NCBI GenBank assembly: GCA_030593785.1
Contig: JAUVGM010000086.1
Location: forward strand, 1 to 8,259
Source: Gammaproteobacteria bacterium
GTDB lineage: Bacteria > Pseudomonadota > Gammaproteobacteria > UBA6429 > Thiohalophilaceae
Direction: 5' to 3'
DNA length: 8,259 nucleotides
The first letter of the stretch is position 1. Every line of letters begins with the position of its first letter. The notes under the pieces are model-generated. The model made no database searches. It was given only the letters and a program-made list of their open reading frames with translations, and had not been told where the DNA came from. The position numbers and the translations under genes were made by a program. Below, piece by piece: positions 1-5,532 of this stretch.

Positions 1-927
1 GAAATAGAACAGCAAGGTTTAGCAGAAGTGATCCCAAAAGCACGTGCAGCTCAACTGACCATGAACAGGGAAGGTATTCGTACTTTAGCAGCAGAAGAAT
101 TAGGCTTAGCCACTTCAAAATACGCTTTTGCAGAAAGCGAAGATGAAATTAAACAGGCTATTGATAATGGTGTTGGTTATCCCTGTATTGTAAAACCTGT
201 CATGTCATCTTCTGGTAAAGGCCAGTCAACAATTAAAGAAGAAGCAGATATTAAAACTGCTTGGGATTATGCAAAAAGTGGTGGCCGAGTTGATCGTGGT
301 CGAGTTATTGTAGAAGAGATGATCCAGTTTGATTATGAAATCACTTTGCTGACAGTGCGAGCGTTAAATGAGCAAGGTGTAGTGCAAACACATTTCTGTG
401 AGCCTATTGGTCACATTCAGGTAGAAGGCGATTATGTTGAAAGTTGGCAACCGCAAGCGATGAGTGAAACAGCCAAACAAAAATCACAAAACATTGCTAA
501 AGCGGTAACGGGTAATTTAGGTGGCCGAGGTTTATTTGGTGTAGAACTCTTTGTCAAAGGAGACGATGTTTGGTTCAGCGAAGTCAGTCCACGACCTGAT
601 GATACTGGTATGGCAACCATGGCAACACAATATCAAAATGAATTTGAATTACATGCGCGTGCGATTTTAGGTTTACCTGTTTCAGCTGCTTTACGTGAAC
701 CCGGTGCAAGTGCAGTCATATATGGTGCAATGGATGAAAAGGGAATTGCCTTTGAAGGAATAGAAAAGGCACTAGCCGTACCGCAAACAGATATTCGATT
801 ATTTGGTAAACCTGAAGCCTTTAAAAAACGTCGTATGGGGGTTGCCTTAGCGTATGGATATGATGTTGAGGATGCCCGTAAAAGAGCGAAAGAAGTAGCC
901 GGTATGATTAAACCTGTAAAAAATTGA
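1..927 (+). CDS. purT: Formate-dependent phosphoribosylglycinamide formyltransferase PurT (5'-truncated by window edge)
   Basis: PurT is an ATP-grasp enzyme that uses ATP and formate to turn glycinamide ribonucleotide (GAR) into formyl-GAR, the third step of purine synthesis, in the cytosol. The frame is open from base 1, giving 308 residues. Compared from memory with the 392-residue E. coli enzyme, about 85 N-terminal residues lie outside the window. The GTG at 28 is internal, not the start. Visible landmarks, in window residues, are TMNREGIR (20-27), the ATP-binding glycine loop KPVMSSSGKGQ (65-75), the metal-binding glutamates in GVELFV (Glu182) and SEVSPRP (Glu194), and the GAR-contact residues Asp201, Lys270, Arg277 and Arg278. 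These keep the spacing of the E. coli protein with no gaps. One oddity is that the usual SPRPHDTG reads SPRPDDTG, so His before the GAR-binding Asp is Asp. The gene stops at TGA 925-927 and no strong terminator follows. Confidence 0.96.
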   Translation, partial: EIEQQGLAEVIPKARAAQLTMNREGIRTLAAEELGLATSKYAFAESEDEIKQAIDNGVGYPCIVKPVMSSSGKGQSTIKEEADIKTAWDYAKSGGRVDRGRVIVEEMIQFDYEITLLTVRALNEQGVVQTHFCEPIGHIQVEGDYVESWQPQAMSETAKQKSQNIAKAVTGNLGGRGLFGVELFVKGDDVWFSEVSPRPDDTGMATMATQYQNEFELHARAILGLPVSAALREPGASAVIYGAMDEKGIAFEGIEKALAVPQTDIRLFGKPEAFKKRRMGVALAYGYDVEDARKRAKEVAGMIKPVKN

Positions 928-1150
928 ATATGGGGAAGTCTAAGTAACTTTTATTATAATGCTCAGTGTTTGTAGGATCACAGAGAACATCATAATTTCA
1001 CCCGGTATACAAAGAAAATGAAGGTATAAATTTTTATATTTCAAACTCGTATCTAATTTTATATCACCTCAATTCAGTATCCCCTGAACACATACTGAGC
1101 TATATACTTTGTAATAATATATTTTTCTTATAAAACAGTTAAGAAAAGCT
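928..1150. other. AT-rich intergenic gap after purT
   Basis: No gene is seen here on either strand. The stretch is very AT-rich. It holds one perfect 7-bp inverted repeat, TCAGTAT (1074-1080) and ATACTGA (1092-1098), with an 11-base loop and no T-run after it, so it is not an obvious terminator. A TATAAT at 955-960 lacks a matching -35 and may be chance in such AT-rich DNA. The gap continues into the chemoreceptor promoter and leader, which are listed separately. Confidence 0.6.
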
Positions 1151-1177
1151 TAAAGCTTTTTAATAAATCGCCGCTAT
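1151..1177 (+). promoter_or_regulatory. Sigma-28 (FliA) promoter of the chemoreceptor gene
   Basis: TAAAGCTT (1151-1158) and GCCGCTAT (1170-1177) are separated by exactly 11 bases. The FliA consensus is TAAAGTTT, 11 bases, GCCGATAA, so the matches are 7 of 8 and 6 of 8 with ideal spacing. Transcription would begin near 1184, leaving a leader of about 70 bases before the TTG start at 1257. FliA drives late flagellar and chemotaxis genes, and the next gene is a chemoreceptor, so site and context agree. The match is seen directly; activity is inferred. Confidence 0.82.
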
Positions 1178-1243
1178 TAATATTACCCCTCTTCTGTAAT
1201 CGTATAGCCAGTAATGCACATTAAAGTTGCGGCATTTAAAAAG

Positions 1244-1248
1244 CGGAG
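1244..1248 (+). promoter_or_regulatory. Ribosome binding site that sets the chemoreceptor TTG start
   Basis: CGGAG lies 8 bases before TTG 1257-1259. The next TTG upstream in frame (1227) has no such site and would add ten residues ahead of the membrane anchor. This site therefore decides the start. Confidence 0.7.
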
Positions 1249-1256
1249 TTTTTCTT

Positions 1257-3131
1257 TTGAAAACATTTAGCATTAAAATAAAATTCATCATTATTTCAAT
1301 TAGTATCGTATTAGCACTGGCATTTATGCTTCTAATCGAGTTATTTTCTACAAAAACTTTGCTAAGCCTCGAAGAAGCATTAATTTTAACCGATAAGGTT
1401 GAAATAGGTATGCTGACATTACGTCGGAATGAGAAAGATTTTTTAGCTCGTAATGCGATTAAATATCATGAAAAGTATACTAATAATCATGCACTTTTAC
1501 TGGCAAATGTTGCTCAGTTAAAAAATCAACTTGAGTCTAATGGCATCCACTCAGAGGAAGTATCTGAGCTTGAAAATGTTTTAAATAATTACAAAAATAA
1601 ATTTAATGCTCTCGTTAATGAGCAGAAAATAATCGGGTTGAATCCGAAAGATGGCTTGTATGGAAATTTACGAAAGGCTGTGCATACTGTTGAAAAAGAT
1701 ATAAAGATACTCAATGATGCTAATTTAATGAAAGATATGTTAATGCTTCGTCGAAGAGAAAAAGACTTCATGTTGCGTTACGATTTAAAATATTTAAATA
1801 AGTTCAACAAAGATTTTTCTGTTATTAAGTCCACATTAGCGAATAGTTTACATTCACAAAGCCATAAAGAATCTATTAATAAATATTTGGATAAATATAA
1901 AATTGATTTTGTTGCTTTGGTAAAAAGCTATCAGGTTAAAGGGTTAACCAGTAAAAGTGGCTTGCTTGGGGAAATGCGTGCCACAGTACATAAAACAGAA
2001 ACGATATTGAAAACATTGAGTGAGAATTTAACAATAATAATCGATAGTAAAACGTCAAGTATTATACTACTTTCTTTACTAAGTGCGCTTTTTCTTGCGG
2101 TATTAATTATTGGATTTGTTGTTGTTACTCTTCGGGGGATATTACTGTCTATTAAACAACTTGATATGACTATGAAAAATGTTGAAACTAATAGTGATCT
2201 GACACTTCGTAGTGAAATAAAATCAAAAGATGAAATTGGTGATATGGCAAATTCATTTAATAATATGATAGAAAAATTTGAGGCTTTAGTTCAACAAATT
2301 ATAAGTTCCAGTTCACAATTAGCAGCTGCATCTGAAGAAGTTTCTTCAGTTGCCCAGGAGAGTACAAACAACATAATGCGACAACGATCAGAAACCGATA
2401 TGGTCGCTACAGCAATGAATGAAATGTCTGCTACTGTGCAGGAAGTTGCCAACAGTGCAGAATCAGCAGCCGGTGCTGCGAACAGCGCAAACAATGAAGC
2501 GCAGAGTGGTAGTTTGATTGTTAAGAATACAGCTAGCAGCATTGCTCAATTAGCTGCTGACGTTGAAAATGCATCTAATGTTATTCATCAGCTTGAAAAA
2601 GATAGTGAGAATATAGGGACAATTCTCGATGTCATAAAAAACATTGCCGAACAAACTAACTTATTGGCACTTAATGCTGCAATTGAAGCGGCACGTGCGG
2701 GTGAGCAAGGTCGTGGTTTTGCTGTTGTGGCTGATGAGGTAAGAACGCTTGCAAGCCGAACGCAGGAATCAACGCAGGAAATCGAAGACATGATTATCAA
2801 GCTTCAAAGTGGTTCAAAAGATGCCGTTGAAGTTATGGAAAAAGGACTGATTCAGGCTAAAGCAGGTGAAGATCAAGCTAATAATGCTGCTGAGTCTTTA
2901 GAATCTATTACACGCGCTGTTACAACGATAAATGAAATGAATACGCATATTGCGAGTGCAGCAGAAGAACAAAGTGCAACTGCTGATGAAATGAATCGTA
3001 ATATTATTAATATTAGCCAGATATCTGATCAGACGGCAAATGGTTCTGAACAAACAACAGCAGCTGCAAATGAGTTGGCAAAATTAGCTAGTGATCTTCA
3101 GCAACTTATTAGTCAGTTTAAAATAGGTTAA
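1257..3131 (+). CDS. Methyl-accepting chemotaxis protein with HBM-type periplasmic sensor domain
   Basis: A transmembrane chemoreceptor that passes ligand signals to CheA/CheW to bias flagellar rotation. With the TTG start at 1257 it is 624 residues. In order it has a short basic N-terminus, TM1 (about 10-30), a helical periplasmic domain (31-267), TM2 (268-291), a HAMP linker (292-345) and a cytoplasmic coiled-coil signalling domain (346-624). The conserved hairpin tip, EQTNLLALNAAIEAARAGEQ, sits at 465-484. The sensor contains two copies of an LRRxEKDFxxR motif (55-65 and 164-174), each followed later by a related GL..K.GL.G.hR..VH segment. That arrangement is the hallmark of the helical bimodular (HBM) domain, known from Pseudomonas McpS, which binds TCA-cycle acids. 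The ligand here cannot be read from sequence. No C-terminal CheR-binding pentapeptide is present, so methylation would rely on other receptors or direct CheR contact. It appears monocistronic, with a FliA-type promoter upstream and a hairpin after its TAA stop. Confidence 0.94.
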   Translation: MKTFSIKIKFIIISISIVLALAFMLLIELFSTKTLLSLEEALILTDKVEIGMLTLRRNEKDFLARNAIKYHEKYTNNHALLLANVAQLKNQLESNGIHSEEVSELENVLNNYKNKFNALVNEQKIIGLNPKDGLYGNLRKAVHTVEKDIKILNDANLMKDMLMLRRREKDFMLRYDLKYLNKFNKDFSVIKSTLANSLHSQSHKESINKYLDKYKIDFVALVKSYQVKGLTSKSGLLGEMRATVHKTETILKTLSENLTIIIDSKTSSIILLSLLSALFLAVLIIGFVVVTLRGILLSIKQLDMTMKNVETNSDLTLRSEIKSKDEIGDMANSFNNMIEKFEALVQQIISSSSQLAAASEEVSSVAQESTNNIMRQRSETDMVATAMNEMSATVQEVANSAESAAGAANSANNEAQSGSLIVKNTASSIAQLAADVENASNVIHQLEKDSENIGTILDVIKNIAEQTNLLALNAAIEAARAGEQGRGFAVVADEVRTLASRTQESTQEIEDMIIKLQSGSKDAVEVMEKGLIQAKAGEDQANNAAESLESITRAVTTINEMNTHIASAAEEQSATADEMNRNIINISQISDQTANGSEQTTAAANELAKLASDLQQLISQFKIG

Positions 3132-3132
3132 A

Positions 3133-3168
3133 ACCATAATTGCTATTATGGTATTAGCTGGATTTTTT
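3133..3168. terminator. Hairpin between convergent genes, probable bidirectional terminator
   Basis: ACCATAAT (3133-3140), loop TGCT, ATTATGGT (3145-3152) form a perfect 8-bp stem starting 2 bases after the chemoreceptor stop. On the plus strand a run of six T follows at 3163-3168, ten bases beyond the stem. On the minus strand, past the gcvR-like stop, only four T follow directly. The stem is AT-rich and the T-runs are imperfect, so it is a modest terminator, but its place between two convergent genes fits. Confidence 0.55.
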
Positions 3169-3170
3169 AT

Positions 3171-3698
3171 TTAACGCTTACTTTCTAAACTTGCATCTAA
3201 ATTTAAATCATCACAGAAAGTTATAAATTCATCACGTAATGAACGAATTGAACTATCTGCAGGAACACTGATAATCATGTTTAACGAAAACATCGGGGTA
3301 CCCGTATGTGCGGCAGGGTATGTGTTGGTATCAATTTCTTCTATATTTAAATCACGGCTTGATAAGAAGTCTGAAATATTATGAACAATACCCGGGTGAT
3401 CCATTGAAACGACAGTGATTTGGTACGGTAGCCTTTTTTGATTTGATTCTTGGGGCTGAGTCTCTTTTGCAATTAAGGTTAAGTTTAATTTTTCACCCGT
3501 TGCTTCAAGTTTAGATATTATATTATCAATGCATTCCTGGGTTCCTGTTACCAGCAGCATCATGGCAAACTCACCACCTAATACCGTCATCCGACTTTCA
3601 GTGATATTTCCGCCTTGATCAAGAATTGCTTTTGAAAGTTCATTTACGATACCAGGTTTATCGTTGCCTAATGCAGAGATTACTAAGTTTTTTGACAT
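3171..3698 (-). CDS. gcvR: GcvR-like double-ACT regulatory protein (glycine cleavage system repressor family)
   Basis: A cytosolic protein of 175 residues made of two ACT domains in tandem. ACT1 spans about 4-75 with the turn GNDKPGIV (11-18), and ACT2 about 92-170 with MDHPGIV (99-105). The HTGTPMFSLNM segment (131-141) is typical of GcvR. In E. coli, GcvR (190 residues) has no DNA-binding domain; it binds the activator GcvA and blocks glycine cleavage (gcv) genes when glycine is scarce, with glycine relieving it. No helix-turn-helix is visible here either, which agrees with control through a protein partner. Neither gcvA nor gcvTHP is in the window, so the exact target is inferred. The ATG at 3696-3698 is preceded by only a weak ribosome site (AGG, nine bases upstream). 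The gene converges on the chemoreceptor and diverges from the glycosyltransferase across 89 bases. A related paralogue acting on another pathway is possible. Confidence 0.85.
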   Translation of the reverse strand: MSKNLVISALGNDKPGIVNELSKAILDQGGNITESRMTVLGGEFAMMLLVTGTQECIDNIISKLEATGEKLNLTLIAKETQPQESNQKRLPYQITVVSMDHPGIVHNISDFLSSRDLNIEEIDTNTYPAAHTGTPMFSLNMIISVPADSSIRSLRDEFITFCDDLNLDASLESKR

Positions 3699-3729
3699 GG
3701 TTAATACCTATACTTGGATATACTATGTC

Positions 3730-3735
3730 TATAAT
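3730..3735 (+). promoter_or_regulatory. Candidate -10 box for the glycosyltransferase unit
   Basis: A perfect TATAAT lies 52 bases before the glycosyltransferase ATG in the 89-base divergent gap. No good -35 hexamer sits 16-18 bases upstream, so it would need an activator or be a weak promoter. In DNA this AT-rich a chance match is possible. Confidence 0.35.
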
Positions 3736-3787
3736 AGATAAGAAAGTAGTTAGAATCTATAAGTTTATTATTAATTTGAAGGTGTAA

Positions 3788-4954
3788 ATGGAATATACGA
3801 TAGTCATTTATGGCGTGATATTTTGTCTTGCCTGGTGGTATATGTATGGCGTGATTTTTAAAACCATATTTACCCTGAAAGAGTTAGGCAATATTGATAT
3901 TGTTGAACCAGATATATGGCCAAGGTTGAATATTGTTATCGCCGCTTGTAATGAAGAAGAGGGCATTGAAGAGGCTATTAAAAGTTTACTGTTACAAGAT
4001 TATCCGAATTTAAAAATTGTATTAGTTAATGACAGGTCAACGGACAATACAGGTGACATTGTCGATAATCTTGCGGTAGATGAAAGAATTAAATCAATTC
4101 ATATAAAAGAGTTACCTGAAAACTGGTTGGGTAAAGTGCATGCACAATCTGTTGCGCTTAATGAAGTTGATGGTGAATGGGTCTTATTCACAGATGCTGA
4201 CATACATTTTAAACCGGGTGCGCTAAAAAAAGCCGTTGCTTATGTCTTACATAAAGATGCCGATCACCTTGCCTTGTTACCCGCGGTTATCACTTCGAGT
4301 TACTGGTTAGAAGTTATTATTCGTACCTTTGGCTTAATGTTTTTATATACCACTCGTGTGCATGAATTAGAAAAAGCAGATACTCAGGCCTTTATTGGAG
4401 TGGGGGCGTTTAACCTGGTTAAAAAATCTATTCTTGATAAATCTAAAGGTATTAAATGGCTGCGTATGGAAGTGGCTGATGATGTCGGGATGGGATTACT
4501 CATTAAACGTGCTGGCGGAAAAAGTGCATTTGCTATGGCGCAGAAGTTATTGTCCGTTTCCTGGTATCCATCAATTCCGGCAATGTTTGTAGGATTGGAA
4601 AAAAATCTTTTTGGTGCGGGAGCACATTATCAAATAACGCGATTATTAGTACTGGTAGGTTTACTTTGGTTATTTGTTTTTGCTCCTTTTGTTGTCTTGG
4701 CTGTGTCTACACCAGTATGGTTGGATATATTGGCCTTGCTGACATTGTTGTGGATACCCGTAATGATGCTGACATTAAAAGTCAGTTCAGGTAAAGGAAT
4801 GAGCGTCGGCTTATTTATACCTATTGGTCAGATTATTATTTCTTTTATGATGTTATGGTCCGGGATGATGTGTGTATTACGTGGTGGAATCATATGGCGT
4901 GGAACTTTATATACTAATAAGCAACTAAAGAAATATCAGAAAATTAAATTTTAA
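3788..4954 (+). CDS. Membrane-anchored family 2 glycosyltransferase
   Basis: 388 residues. TM segment 1 (about 4-30) is followed by a cytosolic GT-A fold catalytic domain (47-250) and three C-terminal membrane segments (about 283-307, 311-330, 340-364). Catalytic landmarks are the nucleotide-binding start IAACNEEEGI (51-60), NDRSTDNTGD (81-90), the metal-binding DAD (136-138, in FTDADIHF) and an acidic EVADD (228-232) in the place of the acceptor-site base. The tail carries RGGIIWRGTLY (365-375), which resembles the end of CrtQ-like and hopanoid-associated GT2 proteins. It should move a sugar from a nucleotide sugar to a lipid or membrane acceptor on the inner leaflet; donor and acceptor are unknown. 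The ATG at 3788 has GAAGG five bases upstream. Two stops in a row (TAA TAG) end it, and the next gene begins 16 bases later, so the two are likely one operon. HpnB is one possible identity, but no hopanoid genes are nearby. Confidence 0.88.
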   Translation: MEYTIVIYGVIFCLAWWYMYGVIFKTIFTLKELGNIDIVEPDIWPRLNIVIAACNEEEGIEEAIKSLLLQDYPNLKIVLVNDRSTDNTGDIVDNLAVDERIKSIHIKELPENWLGKVHAQSVALNEVDGEWVLFTDADIHFKPGALKKAVAYVLHKDADHLALLPAVITSSYWLEVIIRTFGLMFLYTTRVHELEKADTQAFIGVGAFNLVKKSILDKSKGIKWLRMEVADDVGMGLLIKRAGGKSAFAMAQKLLSVSWYPSIPAMFVGLEKNLFGAGAHYQITRLLVLVGLLWLFVFAPFVVLAVSTPVWLDILALLTLLWIPVMMLTLKVSSGKGMSVGLFIPIGQIIISFMMLWSGMMCVLRGGIIWRGTLYTNKQLKKYQKIKF

Positions 4955-4970
4955 TAGAGGCGGGTGTAGC

Positions 4971-5327
4971 GTGGAAAAGCAGATAGATATTTTTGGAAAA
5001 AAAGTGACTGTTTCATTAAGCAGCATGGCTATTAAAGCATTGTCTTCTCGTGACAAGCCTCTTATCGCGGAGATGGAATTGTACTTCAGTTGTTTAATTC
5101 GCAAACAAGTCCGTTTTAAAGAAAAGGCAGATGGAAACCTGGTCGATGTCGTTGATCAACTCTCTGTACGATTTCGCCCTGTTATGACAAAAAGCTGTGG
5201 TATTGATTACGAAGGGGATGAGCCACCACTGGAAGATTTTCCTATCGAAAAACCTGAAGCCTTTGTTCCGCACTGGTTAAAAATTGATTTCAAAAAAGAT
5301 AAGTGGATTGGTGAATTTGGTTTTTGA
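4971..5327 (+). CDS. Conserved-looking small protein of unknown function
   Basis: 118 residues from a GTG start, with AGAGG ten bases upstream. I do not recognise a named family. It has no signal peptide or membrane segment, so it should be cytosolic. The middle holds a compact stretch rich in aromatic and basic residues, EMELYFSCLIRKQVRF (34-49), then SVRFRPVMTKSCG (65-77), a proline- and acid-rich loop EGDEPPLEDFPIEKP (81-95), and a C-terminal WLKIDF...WIGEFGF that looks like paired beta strands. It has two cysteines, Cys41 and Cys76. Dense aromatic, proline and glycine motifs suggest a folded, conserved protein rather than a spurious frame, and I have an impression of similar proteins in other proteobacteria that I cannot confirm here. 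The 16-base gap to the glycosyltransferase suggests co-transcription, and perhaps a supporting role in the same pathway; this is inference only. Confidence 0.75.
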   Translation: MEKQIDIFGKKVTVSLSSMAIKALSSRDKPLIAEMELYFSCLIRKQVRFKEKADGNLVDVVDQLSVRFRPVMTKSCGIDYEGDEPPLEDFPIEKPEAFVPHWLKIDFKKDKWIGEFGF

Positions 5328-5397
5328 TTTTACATGTTTACTCTAAGTTAATATTGCACCGCCAGGATGCCAAGGGCGCCAGATATTATTAAGCTAT

Positions 5398-5433
5398 GTA
5401 GGTTGGTTCAAGGAACAAGGTGACGGAACCAAC
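5398..5433 (+). repeat. REP unit 1
   Basis: GTAG (5398-5401) is followed at once by GTTGGTTC (5402-5409), a 16-base loop, and the exact complement GAACCAAC (5426-5433). The loop carries most of the inner arm that can pair with the loop of unit 2. A linker AAAAAAT (5434-5440) separates the units. Confidence 0.78.
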
Positions 5434-5440
5434 AAAAAAT

Positions 5441-5476
5441 GATGGATCCGTCACCTTGTGACTTGATCCATCCTAC
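5441..5476 (-). repeat. REP unit 2, inverted
   Basis: Read on the minus strand it begins GTAG (5476-5473), followed at once by an 8-base arm (5472-5465) whose exact complement lies at 5448-5441. On the plus strand the arms are GATGGATC and GATCCATC. Its length, 36 bases, equals that of unit 1, but its stem sequence differs, as if the two stems changed separately while each kept its own pairing. Confidence 0.78.
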
Positions 5477-5532
5477 CCGTATAAGTGCTTATTTCAGATA
5501 AAACATGGTCTTAAATCTGGTAAACTTCCGCC

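Larger units (their letters stand above)
5398..5476. repeat. BIME: inverted pair of GTAG-type REP units
   Basis: A 79-bp near-palindrome. Its outer arms 5398-5412 and 5462-5476 pair at 13 of 15 positions, and its inner arms CAAGGTGACGGA (5416-5427) and TCCGTCACCTTG (5447-5458) pair perfectly. Each half is also a hairpin by itself, led by GTAG on its own strand. GTAG followed directly by a short stem is the known mark of REP elements mobilised by RAYT (TnpA-REP) transposases of the IS200/IS605 Y1 class, and two such units in opposite orientation form a BIME. It lies between the unknown small gene and the ABC-F gene. It could also act as a transcription stop or mRNA stabiliser. No RAYT gene is in the window. 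Confidence 0.8.

Noticed and set aside
955..960. TATAAT after purT as a promoter
   Set aside because: No -35 hexamer at a workable distance and no extended -10; likely chance in AT-rich DNA.
1222..1248. Second possible FliA site beginning TAAAGTTG
   Set aside because: After the 11-base spacer the -10 half reads AAGCGGAG, a poor match to GCCGATAA, and the site would overlap the chemoreceptor start region.
1227..1256. Upstream in-frame TTG as the chemoreceptor start
   Set aside because: It has no ribosome site, and it would place the CGGAG site of the 1257 TTG inside the gene. The sequence from 1257 gives a normal short basic lead into TM1.
2291..2800. Minus-strand open frames opposite the chemoreceptor signalling domain
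   Set aside because: They are antisense to a strongly conserved MCP domain, and their Ala/Ser-rich composition simply mirrors it.
4395..4592. Plus-strand open frame inside the glycosyltransferase
   Set aside because: It is out of frame within a clear GT2 catalytic domain and has no ribosome site or recognisable product.
5398..5476. CRISPR repeat or integron attachment site reading of the palindrome
   Set aside because: There is only one inverted pair with no regular spacers, and no integron core sites or integrase; the GTAG-plus-stem layout fits REP better.
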